NCBI RefSeq assembly: GCF_000165795.1
Contig: NZ_CM001022.1
Location: 2,389,812 to 2,453,811 of the forward strand
Direction of reading: 5' to 3'
Source of the DNA: Aminomonas paucivorans DSM 12260
GTDB taxonomy: Bacteria; Synergistota; Synergistia; Synergistales; Synergistaceae
Length of the DNA: 64,000 nt
Each line of letters opens with the position of its first letter. The first letter of the stretch is position 1. Positions 35,294 through 44,279 of this stretch are shown piece after piece. The notes under the pieces were generated by a model. It saw nothing but the letters and a program-made list of their open reading frames with translations. It did not search any database and was not told the DNA's origin. Made by a program: the position numbers and the translations under genes.

Positions 35294-36316
35294 ATGAAGA
35301 CCCACGAGCTTCGAGAACGGCTTCGAACCTTTCCCCGGTTTCCCCTTCTGCGGGACGCCACCCCCCTGCACCCCCTGGAGAACCTCTCCGGGGAACTGGG
35401 GGTGGACCTGCGGGTCAAACGGGACGACCTGACGGGCCTGGCTGCGGGGGGCAACAAGACCCGCAAGCTGGAGTACCTCATCGGGCGGGCCCAGGCGGAG
35501 GGGGCCGACACGGTGCTCACCGCGGGGTGGTACCACTCTAACCACGCCCTCCAGACCGCCGCAGCGGCGGCCCGGGCGGGGCTGGAGTGCATCCTCTACC
35601 TGAAGGCGGGGGACCCCCGGAAGGGAAGCCTCTTCCTGGACGCCCTCTGCGGCGCCCAGGTGCGCCTCTTCGACGTGCCGGGCAGCGGCGCCCTGGGCCC
35701 GGAGATGGAACGGGGCGCCGAGGCCCTGCGCCGGGAGGGGCGGAAGCCCTACGTCATCCCCGTGGGGGGATCGGACCCCGTGGGGTCCCTGGGCTACGTG
35801 GAGGGGGCCCTGGAGATGCGGGAACAGTGCGACGAGACGGGTTGGGAACCGGACCTGGTGGTGTGCCCCACCAGCAGCGGGGGCACCCACGCGGGGCTCT
35901 TGGCGGGAATCCCCGCCCTCTTCCCCCGGACCCGGGTGCTGGGCATCGGGGTGGGGGACGACCCGGGGGAGGTCCGGGAGAAGGTGGGACATCTCCGGGA
36001 CGCCTTGGGGGAGCTTCTTTCTCTACCCCCTCTGGACGACCGCACCCTGGACGAGGCCTTCTGTTTCGACTACGGCTTCGGGGCCTACGGAACCCTGGCG
36101 GGCCCGGTGATGGACCTGATCCGGGAGGTGGGCTCCCGGGAAGGGTTCTTCCTGGACCCGGTGTACACCGGCAAGGCCTTCTACGGCCTGCTGGACCGCA
36201 TCCGCCGGGGGATCGTCCCCCTGGCCTCCCGGGTGCTCTTCCTCCACACCGGGGGCCTGTCGGGGCTCTTCCAGTACGAGGAGGAGGTGCACCGCCACCT
36301 GGCGGGGACGGACTAG
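35294..36316 (+). CDS. D-cysteine desulfhydrase / ACC deaminase-family PLP enzyme
   Basis: PLP-dependent enzyme of 340 residues of the tryptophan-synthase-beta fold, closest in pattern to D-cysteine desulfhydrase (D-cysteine to pyruvate, H2S and ammonia). The PLP lysine is in AAGGNKTRKLEYL, followed by AGWYHSNHALQTAAAAA; the phosphate-binding glycine loop is SSGGTHAG. The ATG is 27 bases after the terminator of the symporter gene and has GAGGAGG upstream. Length fits the family (about 330). Activity on other D-amino acids is possible. The terminator between it and the symporter leaves open whether it has its own promoter. Confidence 0.85.
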   Translation: MKTHELRERLRTFPRFPLLRDATPLHPLENLSGELGVDLRVKRDDLTGLAAGGNKTRKLEYLIGRAQAEGADTVLTAGWYHSNHALQTAAAAARAGLECILYLKAGDPRKGSLFLDALCGAQVRLFDVPGSGALGPEMERGAEALRREGRKPYVIPVGGSDPVGSLGYVEGALEMREQCDETGWEPDLVVCPTSSGGTHAGLLAGIPALFPRTRVLGIGVGDDPGEVREKVGHLRDALGELLSLPPLDDRTLDEAFCFDYGFGAYGTLAGPVMDLIREVGSREGFFLDPVYTGKAFYGLLDRIRRGIVPLASRVLFLHTGGLSGLFQYEEEVHRHLAGTD

Positions 36317-36433
36317 GTTCTGTCCGCAATTGCCCTGAGAATTCGCAAACTGGGTTTCTTGAGCCCCCAGGGCCTGTTTGCTTTCTTATCCAGAGGGGAC
36401 ACGGGGCGATCCGAACCCAGGCTAGATAGGGTT

Positions 36434-36481
36434 GAGCCAATTTGTCGTATCGGGTTGCGACCCGGTACGACAAGCTGGCTC
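36434..36481. repeat. extended inverted repeat between convergent genes
   Basis: Two-part stem: GAGCCA/TGGCTC (6 pairs), a 2x2 internal loop, then a 14-base arm (TTGTCGTA...) with one G-T pair and a TGCG loop. It probably terminates both convergent genes; its size also fits a dispersed palindromic element. The remaining intergenic bases (36317-36433 and 36482-36544) contain no gene I recognise. Confidence 0.55.
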
Positions 36482-36544
36482 GAAAGACCCTGGTCAGGAC
36501 GCTCCACGCTTCCTGCCTGCGACGGATCCCACGGGAAACAGGAC

Positions 36545-37225
36545 CTAAGAAGCGGGAGCCTCCCCTTTGGCCTCCCGCCCCTCCCTCAGGTAGGCGTAGA
36601 TGGTGTACTTGGTCTTGCCCATCTCCCGGGCCAGCACCTCCACCGCCCCCTTGAGGAGGAAGAAGCCCCGGGCCTGGAGACGGCGAACCGCCTCCACCTT
36701 CTCCCCCCGGGAAAGGGCCGCCAGGGGGCGCCCCGCCCAGATCCGCACCTCCCCCAGGGTCTCCTCCACCAGGTCGTCCAGGTCCCGGGAAAACCGCTCC
36801 CGAACCGCCCCCGGGCGGATCTCCTCCATCTCCACCCGGAACAGGTCGTCCAGCATCTCCCGAGCGGCCTGGTACTTGCTGGCGTCCATGTTGATGCACA
36901 GAAAGCCGATGATCCGCCCCTCCCCGTCCCGGAGGAACACCACCCCGCACTTGAGGAGCCGGCCGTCCTGGGTGCGGGCCAGGTAGTTGAAGACCCCGTC
37001 CTTGTCCCGGTATTCGTCGGCGGTGAGCATGAGCAGGCCGAAGTCCGTCATGGGACACCCCACCCCCCGACCGGTGACGTGGCCGTTCTCGCAGGCCACG
37101 ATGGAGTGGTCCGGCTGGGACACGTCGTGGAGGAGCACCTCGCAGTGCTTCCCCAGGATGGCCGCCAGACCCCGCACCAGGGGGAAGTAGGGCTTCAGCA
37201 GGGGGTGGATCTTCTGGGATTCCAT
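36545..37225 (-). CDS. YheO-family PAS/HTH transcriptional regulator
   Basis: Cytoplasmic regulator of 226 residues of the YheO family. The N-terminal YheO-like PAS domain (about 10-120) contains GKHCEVLLHD and GFLCINMD, both typical. The C-terminal helix-turn-helix (about 165-220) has LEREMGKTKYTIYAYLRE-type recognition (here AREMGKTKYTIYAYLRE). Members such as DauR control D-amino-acid catabolism (established for Pseudomonas). Here it lies between a D-cysteine desulfhydrase-like gene and a proline racemase gene, both D-amino-acid enzymes, so it is a plausible regulator of them. The ATG has GGGAGG about 11 bases upstream. Confidence 0.85.
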   Translation of the reverse strand: MESQKIHPLLKPYFPLVRGLAAILGKHCEVLLHDVSQPDHSIVACENGHVTGRGVGCPMTDFGLLMLTADEYRDKDGVFNYLARTQDGRLLKCGVVFLRDGEGRIIGFLCINMDASKYQAAREMLDDLFRVEMEEIRPGAVRERFSRDLDDLVEETLGEVRIWAGRPLAALSRGEKVEAVRRLQARGFFLLKGAVEVLAREMGKTKYTIYAYLREGREAKGEAPAS

Positions 37226-37254
37226 GGATTCGTCGACCTCCCGGAGACGGGGAT

Positions 37255-37295
37255 GAAAGCGCCCCCATCCTAAGGGGCGCCCGTGGGCAGGACAA
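37255..37295 (-). promoter_or_regulatory. promoter of the YheO-type gene, with a 23-base core repeated before hsdM
   Basis: On the minus strand, TTGTCC (37295-37290), 17 bases and TAGGAT (37272-37267). The 23 bases at 37255-37277, from CCCC before the -10 to GCTTTC after it, recur identically at 50928-50950. Confidence 0.5.
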
Positions 37296-37317
37296 GGCCC
37301 CGGGGAAGGCCGGGGCC
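37296..37317 (-). terminator. hairpin after the proline racemase gene
   Basis: 8-base stem GGCCCCGG with its complement and a 6-base loop, downstream of the leftward racemase gene. Confidence 0.5.
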
Positions 37318-37333
37318 GCGAGGGGACGGGGGG

Positions 37334-38356
37334 TCAGCTCCCCAGGATGCGGAAGCCCTCGGGCAGGGGATCCTCCGGATCCAGGACGATCTGGTTGAAC
37401 CCCATGATGTGGGCGGTTCCGGAGATCTCCGGGATCACCGCGGGACGCCCCGCCACCACGGTCTCCTCCGCCACCCGCCCCTGGAACACCGTGTCGATGA
37501 TGCTGTGGTTCTCCAGGATCTGATCCTTCCGCAGAACCCCCCGGGCGAAGAGCTGGGCCACCCGGGCGGAGGTGCCGGTGCCGCAGGGGGAACGGTCCAC
37601 CTCCGCGTCGGCGAAGACGCAGATGTTCCGGCTCACCAGGCGATCCCCCCGGTCCTGGGGCGGGGTGGTGAGGATGGTGCCGTAGATGCCGTGAAGCCCC
37701 TTCTCCAGGGGGTGTTCGATGGAACGCATCTCCATCACCTTGTGCTTGATCTCCATGCCCCGACGCACCAGGGCCTCGACCTGCTCGGGCACCACGTCCA
37801 GCCCCAGCTGCGCCGCATCCAGGAAGACGTAGAAGGCCCCGCCGTACACCACGTCGGCGGTCACCTCCCCGATCCCCTCCACGGGGACCCGAAGGCCCTC
37901 CAGGTGCACGAAGGAGGGGACGTTGAGGAAGGAGACCCGTTTCACCCGTCCCCCCTCGCAGAGGGAGGTGGAGGTGACCCGCCCGGCGGGGGAGTCGATG
38001 CGCAGCACGTTGGGGCCGTCCTGGGGAACCACCATCCCCGTCTCCAGAGCCACCTTGGACACCCCGATGATGCCGTGCCCGCACATGGTGCTCAACCCCT
38101 CGTTGTGGGTGAAGAGGACCCCGAAGTCCCCGTCCTCCGTCACCGGCTTGGTGAGGATGCAGCCGTACATGCCGCTGTGCCCCCGGGGTTCCAGCATGAG
38201 GAGTTTGCGCAGGTGGTCCAGGTGCTCCACCACGTAGGCCCGCTTCTCCAGGATGGTGTTCCCCGGAATGGGGGGAAAGCCGGAGGTGACGATCCGCAGG
38301 GGCTCCCCCACGGTGTGGGCGTCGATGCAGGTGATGACGTTTTGAAACTGGATCAT
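37334..38356 (-). CDS. prdF: proline racemase family protein
   Basis: PLP-independent racemase/epimerase of 340 residues. Both catalytic cysteines are present, Cys92 in MCGHG and Cys258 in DRSPCGTGTSAR, with the GHSGMYGC signature. Two cysteines fit proline racemase or 4-hydroxyproline 2-epimerase and argue against the dehydratase branch, in which the second is Thr. Divergently transcribed from an ornithine cyclodeaminase-like gene, which suggests a proline route: L-proline made from ornithine or an imine, then converted to D-proline for reduction. No D-proline reductase gene is in the window, so the gene symbol is tentative. The ATG has GGGAGGG upstream. Confidence 0.88.
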   Translation of the reverse strand: MIQFQNVITCIDAHTVGEPLRIVTSGFPPIPGNTILEKRAYVVEHLDHLRKLLMLEPRGHSGMYGCILTKPVTEDGDFGVLFTHNEGLSTMCGHGIIGVSKVALETGMVVPQDGPNVLRIDSPAGRVTSTSLCEGGRVKRVSFLNVPSFVHLEGLRVPVEGIGEVTADVVYGGAFYVFLDAAQLGLDVVPEQVEALVRRGMEIKHKVMEMRSIEHPLEKGLHGIYGTILTTPPQDRGDRLVSRNICVFADAEVDRSPCGTGTSARVAQLFARGVLRKDQILENHSIIDTVFQGRVAEETVVAGRPAVIPEISGTAHIMGFNQIVLDPEDPLPEGFRILGS

Positions 38357-38419
38357 CTCGTGGATCCCTCCCGATGGACGTTCTGGCGGTCCCGGTCCCC
38401 CAGGACCGGACGCACTCTT

Positions 38420-38448
38420 CTTGTACGTTCCATCAATTTTTTTGTCAA
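38420..38448 (-). promoter_or_regulatory. promoter of the proline racemase gene
   Basis: On the minus strand, TTGACA (38448-38443), 17 bases and TACAAG (38425-38420). A GC-rich hairpin lies in the leader. Confidence 0.5.
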
Positions 38449-38546
38449 CCAGCCCCCACCGATAGCGGGGTGTACTCGAAAAACGCCGATCAACACCGGG
38501 CCAGACTCAGGAGACACTCCGAGACAACCTAACGGACGCCAGAGAT

Positions 38547-38575
38547 TTGACACTTTTTTGGTGATGCCCTAGGAT
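38547..38575 (+). promoter_or_regulatory. promoter of the ornithine cyclodeaminase-like gene
   Basis: TTGACA, 17 bases, TAGGAT; about 50 bases before the ATG with its AAGGAGG site. Confidence 0.7.
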
Positions 38576-38625
38576 TTTGCCGGACCCCCTCCCGGGGGCA
38601 CCCCGCAAACCAAGGAGGCGTCGTC

Positions 38626-39582
38626 ATGCTCTACCTGGACCCGAAGGCCCTGCTCGCCGCCGCTACCCTGCCGGAGCTGATGGACCGCATGGAACAAGCC
38701 CTGCTGGCGGAGGAGGAGGGAAAGGCCATCCTTCCCCTGCGCACCAGCGTCTTCCAGGGAGAGGACACCCTGATGCTCATGCCCTGTCTGGAGGAACGGA
38801 CCTGGGGGCTGAAGATCCTCACTCTGAAGCCCGGCAACCCCGCCCAGGGGCGTCCCTATATCGACGGGCTGGTGGTGCTCTTCGACGGGGGCACCGGGGC
38901 TCCCTCCGCCCTCATGGACGGCAAGCTGCTCACGTCCCTGCGCACCGGGGCCATCGGGGGGCTGGGGATCCGGCACCTGTCGAAGCCGGACACCCGCTCC
39001 CTGGGATTGGTGGGCGCGGGGGTGCAGGGGTTCTGGCAGGCCCGGTTCGGCTGCGCCGCCCGGGACATCCGGGAGGTGTGGGTGCTGGACGCCTTCCCGG
39101 AGAAGCTGCCCCCCTTCCTGGACCGGCTGGGACAGGCCCTGCCGGGGGTGCAGGTGCGAGCCGCCCGCAGCGCGGAGGAGCTTCTGGAGCGCACCGAGGC
39201 GGTGATGAGCGCCACCAACGCCTCCGTGCCCCTCTACCCGGAGGACCCGGACCGGCTGCGGGGACACTGTTTCGTGGCCATCGGGTCCTACCGGCCGGAC
39301 ATGCACGAGGTCCCCGACGCCCTCTTCGGCCTGCTGGACCGGGTCTACGTGGACACCCTCCACGCCCTGGAGGAGACGGGGGACCTGACGGGACCCCTGG
39401 AGAGGGGGATCCTGCGGCGGGAGGATGTGCGCCCCCTGGCGGACCTGCTGCGGGAACCCCGCCCCGCCCCGGAGACGGGATTCTACAAGTCCGTGGGGGG
39501 AGCCCTCTTCGACCTCCACGCGGCGGACCTCCTGGCACAGACCGCCCGGGCCAAGGGCCTGGGGACGGAGCTGCCCCAGTAG
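38626..39582 (+). CDS. ornithine cyclodeaminase / mu-crystallin family protein
   Basis: NAD(P)-dependent enzyme of 318 residues. Members either convert ornithine to proline plus ammonia or reduce cyclic imines such as pyrroline-2-carboxylate to L-proline. Seen are the substrate-binding ILPLRTSVFQG and LKILTLKPGN segments, RTGAIGGLGIRHL, and the nucleotide fold GLVGAGVQGFWQ. The HxxE-like variations do not let me choose between cyclodeaminase and imine reductase. The divergent arrangement with proline racemase and the strong promoter point to one proline/ornithine pathway. A perfect hairpin follows. Confidence 0.85.
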   Translation: MLYLDPKALLAAATLPELMDRMEQALLAEEEGKAILPLRTSVFQGEDTLMLMPCLEERTWGLKILTLKPGNPAQGRPYIDGLVVLFDGGTGAPSALMDGKLLTSLRTGAIGGLGIRHLSKPDTRSLGLVGAGVQGFWQARFGCAARDIREVWVLDAFPEKLPPFLDRLGQALPGVQVRAARSAEELLERTEAVMSATNASVPLYPEDPDRLRGHCFVAIGSYRPDMHEVPDALFGLLDRVYVDTLHALEETGDLTGPLERGILRREDVRPLADLLREPRPAPETGFYKSVGGALFDLHAADLLAQTARAKGLGTELPQ

Positions 39583-39605
39583 CCCCTCCCCACCCGCGAC
39601 GCCCA

Positions 39606-39631
39606 GGGGGGACCCCAGGTGGGGTCCCCCC
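39606..39631. terminator. bidirectional terminator between the cyclodeaminase-like gene and hsdR
   Basis: Perfect 11-base stem GGGGGGACCCC with an AGGT loop. Confidence 0.65.
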
Positions 39632-39666
39632 TGCACTGCCTGCGCCGGGCCTGGGGGACGGGACAC

Positions 39667-42600
39667 TCAGATCAGGCCGAAGAAACGCTCGAAGAACGCC
39701 CCCAGCTTCTCCAGCACCCTCTGTTTCTTCAGCCCATGGCTGCCGTTTTTGTCGAAGCGGGAAAGGGGCGGGAGGATCTTCGTGATCGCCGTGCCCGTGA
39801 CGGAGATCTCCCCGTCTCGGAAGGCCGCCTCCACGAACGCTCTCGTCTCGTCGGCCCGAAGCCCCTCCTCGGCGATGATCCGGTCCAGCTCCTGGGCCTT
39901 GCGGGCCGAGATGAAGGCGATCCACTCCTCGTCCACCTTGGCCTTGGCGGAGAGGGCGTCCACGAACTGTTCGATCAGGTCCTTCTTGTTCCGCAGGGAC
40001 GGGCTGGCATCCACCGCCCCGTGGATGGCGATCCGGATCTCCTTGTCCTCCCCGGAGCCCTTCTTTTCCAGATACCTCGCCACCAGCATCAGGATGTAAT
40101 CGACCCCGATCTCCACCTGCTTGATCAGCTCGATCTCGAACACCACGTCGTCGTTGATCCGCTCCTTCTCCCCGTCCCCCGCCCCCCGCATGTGGGCGTG
40201 CAGGTCCAGATACAGGCTCTGGTAATCCTGGAAAGCCCGAGGGGACAACAGCTCGTTCCCCTGAAAGTCGTCGAAGGCCACCAGAATGTTCTTCAGCCGC
40301 AGGATCGCGCCGAAGAGCCCGACGAAGGCCCTCTGCTGCTCCTCCCCCACCGGAGGCCGATCCGGGGGGAACTCCTCCGTCAGCTCCTCCACCCGTTTTT
40401 TGTACTCTTCGTAGTACTCCCCATAGGGCTTCAACAGCACGACTCCCCGGGCGTCCCGGTTGCCGAACAGGGCCAGGGCGTCGTTGGTGGCCTGCTCCAG
40501 ATCGCGGAAGGAAACGATGTTGCCGTAGGTCTTCACCGAATTGAGGATGCGGTTGGTGCGCGAGAACGCCTGGATCAGCCCGTGGGCGCGCAGATTCTTG
40601 TCCACCCAGAGAGTGTTGAGGGTGGTGGCGTCGAACCCGGTGAGGAACATGTCCACCACGATCACCAGGTCCAGGTCCCCCTGCTTCAGGCGCAGCGACA
40701 GGTCCTTGTAGTAGTTCTGGAACCGGTCGTTCGACGTGTCGTAGCTCGTGCCGAAGAGGGCGTTGTAGTCCCGGATCGCCCCCTCCAGGAAGTCCCGGGA
40801 GCACGAGTCCAGCCCGTCGGTCTCGAAAGCCTCCTCCCGCAACAGCCCATCCCCTTCCTCCTCGTTGGGGGCGAAGCTGTAGATCAGGCCCACCTTGAGA
40901 CGCTGCGGGAGGGGCAGGTCCCTTTGCTGTTCCGCAAACGCCGCATAGTAGCGTTTGGCCGCCTCGATGGAGGAGGTGGCTAACAGGGAGTTGAACCCCC
41001 TCCGCATCCGATCCTTCACGCGGTAGGAGACGGCGCGATGGGTCTTCTGGTCGAAGTGCTCCCGGATGTAGCCCACCACCTGGGCGATGCGCTCCGGGGC
41101 CAGCAGGGCCCGTTCCGTGTCGATGGCCGAAACCTGTTTGTCCCGGATGACCGGAGCCGTCCGGAGGGTGTTGATGGTGTCGATGCGGAAGGGCAGCACG
41201 TTCTTGTCGCCGATGGCGTCCACGATGGTGTAGGTGTGCAGCCTGTCCCCGAAGGTCTGTTCGGTGGTGCGGCGCAGCGGGTTGCCCCCCGCTCCCGCGT
41301 TGTCCGGGAAGATGGGGGTGCCCGTGAACCCGAACAGATGATAGCGCCGGAACGCCCGGGTGATCTCGCCGTGCATGTCCCCGAACTGGCTGCGGTGGCA
41401 TTCGTCGAAGATCACCACCACATGGGCGTCGTAGACCGGATGCCTTTTGTTCTTCCCCACGAAACGGCTGAGCTTCTGGATGGTGGTGATGAGGAGGCGG
41501 GCGTTCGGGTCCTCCAGCTGCCTCTGCAGCACCGCCGTGGAGGCGTTGGAGTTGGCCGCCCCCTTCTCGAAGCGCTCGTACTCCACCATGGTCTGGTAGT
41601 CCAGGTCCTTGCGGTCCACCACGAAGAGCACCTTGTCCACACCTTCCAGCCCCAGGGCCAGCTGCGCCGTCTTGAAGCTGGTCAGCGTCTTCCCCGATCC
41701 GGTGGTGTGCCAGATGTACCCCCCCGCTTCGGCCTTGCCCCACTGTCGGAGGTTCGTGCTCGCGACGATGCGCTGCAGGATCCGCTCCGCCGCCGCGATC
41801 TGGTAGGGCCGCATCACCAGGAGCTTGCGATCCGCGTCGAACACGCAGTAGCGGGTCAGGATGTTCAGCAGGGTGTGCCGGGCGAAGAAGGTTCTGGTGA
41901 AGCTCATCAGATCCATGATGGGCCGGTTTTTCCCGTCGGCCCACCAGCTGGTGAACGCGAAGCTGTTGGAGGTCCTGCGTCGGCTGCGGCCGTTGCGCCG
42001 CTCCGCCAGATGGCCTCCCCGAACCGTGTTGCTGTAGTACTTGGTCAACGTGCCGTTGCTGATGACGAAAAGCTGCACGTACTCGAACAGCCCCGACCCC
42101 GCCCAGAAGCTGTCCCGCTGGTAGCGGTCGATCTGATGGAAGGCCTCCCGGAGGTCCACGCCCCGGCGCTTCAGCTCCACGTGCACCAGGGGCAGACCAT
42201 TCACCAGCACCGTCACGTCGTAGCGGTTGGACCGGGCGCCCTCCGCCTCGTACTGGTTGATCACCTGCAGGCGGTTGTTGTGGATGTCCCCCTTGTCGAT
42301 CAGGCGGACGTTCTTCTTCTCCTTGCCGCCGTCGCGCACCAGCACCTGCACCGGGTCCTCCTGGATCCGGGCGGTCTTCTCCACGATGCCGTCCTTCTCC
42401 CCGGCGATGCGGCCCTTGAAAAAGCGTTCCCACTCCGTATCGGAGAACGTCATGTCGTTGAGCCGCTCCAGCTGGCGGCGCAGGTTGGCGATCAGTTCCG
42501 CCTCCGAGGCGATCCGCAGGTACTCGTAGGCCTGGGACTGGAGCTGCTCTAGGAAGGCCCTTTCCAAGGCCGCCTCGGACTGGTAGGCTCCCTCCCGCAC

Positions 42601-42687
42601 CCGGTCGGGGAGGAACTCCGCGACCACGGTGCTCTCCTCGGACAACGCGACGGGTTCGTAGCGGTGGGGGGTGAGGTTTTCGCTCAT
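39667..42687 (-). CDS. hsdR: type I restriction endonuclease, R subunit
   Basis: ATP-dependent translocase/nuclease of 1006 residues of a type I restriction system. The nuclease core shows Asp157 (RYDVTVLVN) and Glu171-x-Lys173 (VHVELKRRG). The helicase has Walker A HTTGSGKT (327-334), motif II DECH (428-431), FTGTPI, and later VVDMFLTGFDATTLNTLWVDK and QAFSRTNRIL. The C-terminal region ends with EQFVDALSAKAKVDEEW and a helical assembly tail. The ATG overlaps the hsdS stop (ATGA) and has AAGGAGG. All catalytic motifs look intact, so this subunit should be functional. Confidence 0.95.
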   Translation of the reverse strand: MSENLTPHRYEPVALSEESTVVAEFLPDRVREGAYQSEAALERAFLEQLQSQAYEYLRIASEAELIANLRRQLERLNDMTFSDTEWERFFKGRIAGEKDGIVEKTARIQEDPVQVLVRDGGKEKKNVRLIDKGDIHNNRLQVINQYEAEGARSNRYDVTVLVNGLPLVHVELKRRGVDLREAFHQIDRYQRDSFWAGSGLFEYVQLFVISNGTLTKYYSNTVRGGHLAERRNGRSRRRTSNSFAFTSWWADGKNRPIMDLMSFTRTFFARHTLLNILTRYCVFDADRKLLVMRPYQIAAAERILQRIVASTNLRQWGKAEAGGYIWHTTGSGKTLTSFKTAQLALGLEGVDKVLFVVDRKDLDYQTMVEYERFEKGAANSNASTAVLQRQLEDPNARLLITTIQKLSRFVGKNKRHPVYDAHVVVIFDECHRSQFGDMHGEITRAFRRYHLFGFTGTPIFPDNAGAGGNPLRRTTEQTFGDRLHTYTIVDAIGDKNVLPFRIDTINTLRTAPVIRDKQVSAIDTERALLAPERIAQVVGYIREHFDQKTHRAVSYRVKDRMRRGFNSLLATSSIEAAKRYYAAFAEQQRDLPLPQRLKVGLIYSFAPNEEEGDGLLREEAFETDGLDSCSRDFLEGAIRDYNALFGTSYDTSNDRFQNYYKDLSLRLKQGDLDLVIVVDMFLTGFDATTLNTLWVDKNLRAHGLIQAFSRTNRILNSVKTYGNIVSFRDLEQATNDALALFGNRDARGVVLLKPYGEYYEEYKKRVEELTEEFPPDRPPVGEEQQRAFVGLFGAILRLKNILVAFDDFQGNELLSPRAFQDYQSLYLDLHAHMRGAGDGEKERINDDVVFEIELIKQVEIGVDYILMLVARYLEKKGSGEDKEIRIAIHGAVDASPSLRNKKDLIEQFVDALSAKAKVDEEWIAFISARKAQELDRIIAEEGLRADETRAFVEAAFRDGEISVTGTAITKILPPLSRFDKNGSHGLKKQRVLEKLGAFFERFFGLI

Positions 42688-43907
42688 GATGCCTCCTTGA
42701 AGCTCAGCAGCCGATCCCGGTAGTGCTCGTACTGTCGGCGCCGGGCGGCGATCTCGGCGGGAAGGCCGCAGGAAAGGTCGCTCACCAGGGCGTCGAAGGC
42801 GTCGAGGATGGCGACGATGCGTTCTTGCTCGGCGAGGGGGGGGACGGGGATGGCGAGCTTGCCCAGGCTTTCCCCGGACAAGCGTTTGACCTTTGCTCGG
42901 GCCACAAACTTGTTTTTCTCTGCGTGGAAGGCTGTGGTCTGGAAGTAGTAAGACACGAACTTCGGATTCAGTGAGTGCCGAAATGCAAAGCAATCGTCAT
43001 GTATCGCCACTTCACCGTCGCCAAGCCATGCCACGGCCTTGCCGACGTCCTCGACGGTCTCCCCAACACCGGCGATCACCACGTCGCCCCGCTTTGCAAA
43101 TCGCAAGATGGGCATCATGTCCGAACGGACATGCGAGACCGTCGCCGTGGCGGCAACGCCGTACTGTGTGTAGATATCGCCATAGTGAATGCATTCGACC
43201 CCATCAGGAGCATAGTCATCCTTGGTAAATCGCCGCCCGCGAAAAAACTCTCCGACCTCGGCCATCGTGGTCCATGAAACGTCCTGATTACCCAAGGCGA
43301 ACAGCGCATCGCGATAGTGCCGATACTGACGCCGCCGGGCCTCCAGCTCCGCCTCCAGCTCCGCCTCCAGTTGGGTGAAGGCGTCTAGCACCTTCACGAT
43401 CTCGCGCTGCACCTCCAGCGGCGGGACGGGGATTTTGATTTTTGCAAGGCTCTTTGCCGTGACCTCGATCACCTTTGTGCCTGTTGCGAGCGCTTTCTTT
43501 TCGGCGAAGAAGCGCGGTGTCTGCAGATAGTAGGAGAGATATTTCGGGTCTTGATCGTGTTTGAGCACCGTGGCGTGACCACCCGTGACAATCTGAACGT
43601 CTCCCAACCAGGCAACTGCCTTGCACACGTCTTCAACGTTTTCGCTGGTATTCGTGATGACCAAATCACCAGGATAAACCTTAATTAATCTTTCCGCTTT
43701 CTCATGCGGGATGAAAGAGCGTGTCTCCTTTGCCCAAACCCCATAGTAGGTATAAATCTGACCATAATGAATACATCCAACACCTGAATCCGCGAAGTCG
43801 GATTTCGGCATTCCGTTGCCCCGTACCAATTCGCCAAGATCGCCAATGGCCTTGTACTCCACCCCGTCCGGGCACAGCTTGGCGATCAGCTCATCAATCC
43901 GGCTCAT
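42684..43907 (-). CDS. hsdS: type I restriction specificity subunit
   Basis: DNA-recognition subunit of 407 residues. There are two target-recognition domains (about 20-170 and 215-360), each followed by a conserved coiled-coil region (LDAFTQLEAELEAELEARRR and LDAFDALVSDLSCGLPAEIA). The second copies of IPVPPL and RRRQYxHYRD mark the internal repeat. The two recognition domains are visibly related (IHYGxIYTxYGV, EDVxKAVAWLGD and AEKN/K stretches in both), so the two half-sites read may be similar. ATG 43907 (MSRIDELIAKLCPDGVEY, the common start of this family) is chosen; the frame extends a few codons to a TTG at 43925. Base composition is clearly less GC-rich than flanking genes. Confidence 0.92.
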   Translation of the reverse strand: MSRIDELIAKLCPDGVEYKAIGDLGELVRGNGMPKSDFADSGVGCIHYGQIYTYYGVWAKETRSFIPHEKAERLIKVYPGDLVITNTSENVEDVCKAVAWLGDVQIVTGGHATVLKHDQDPKYLSYYLQTPRFFAEKKALATGTKVIEVTAKSLAKIKIPVPPLEVQREIVKVLDAFTQLEAELEAELEARRRQYRHYRDALFALGNQDVSWTTMAEVGEFFRGRRFTKDDYAPDGVECIHYGDIYTQYGVAATATVSHVRSDMMPILRFAKRGDVVIAGVGETVEDVGKAVAWLGDGEVAIHDDCFAFRHSLNPKFVSYYFQTTAFHAEKNKFVARAKVKRLSGESLGKLAIPVPPLAEQERIVAILDAFDALVSDLSCGLPAEIAARRRQYEHYRDRLLSFKEAS

Positions 43908-44279
43908 GGTTTTTATTCCCCGCAATTTTCTTCTGTATTGTCTTCACGGTTTCCATGTAGGCCGTTTCCACCTCCGAAGGAAGCACGACCTGCTGACTCT
44001 GATATTTGGCGTATTCGACCTCGGCCTTTTCCAGCGCCTGCCGGTGAGTGACCGTGCCCGCCCCCTTCAAGGCCTTGCCGCCCATGGCCGCAATTAGTTG
44101 CTCCAAGTGTGCGAGCCAATCCTTCATATACGTGGGCTCGTGATTCATGGCACGAAACTCGGCGGCATCGAAATAAGCCGAGACCAGGGTGTTTATAGTG
44201 GACCCCGAAAAATGGACCAGGAGCTAAGCTAAGTGCGGAGTCGGTCCGAGCCCTGGGCCCCCGAAAGAGAGGGGACACG

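Noticed and set aside
44149-44190. An additional frameshift in the C-terminal half of rhuM beside the IS3 element
   Set aside because: On recounting, the segment TLVSAYFDAAEFRAMNHEP is in frame with both the upstream half (after IS removal) and the downstream half; only the insertion breaks the gene.
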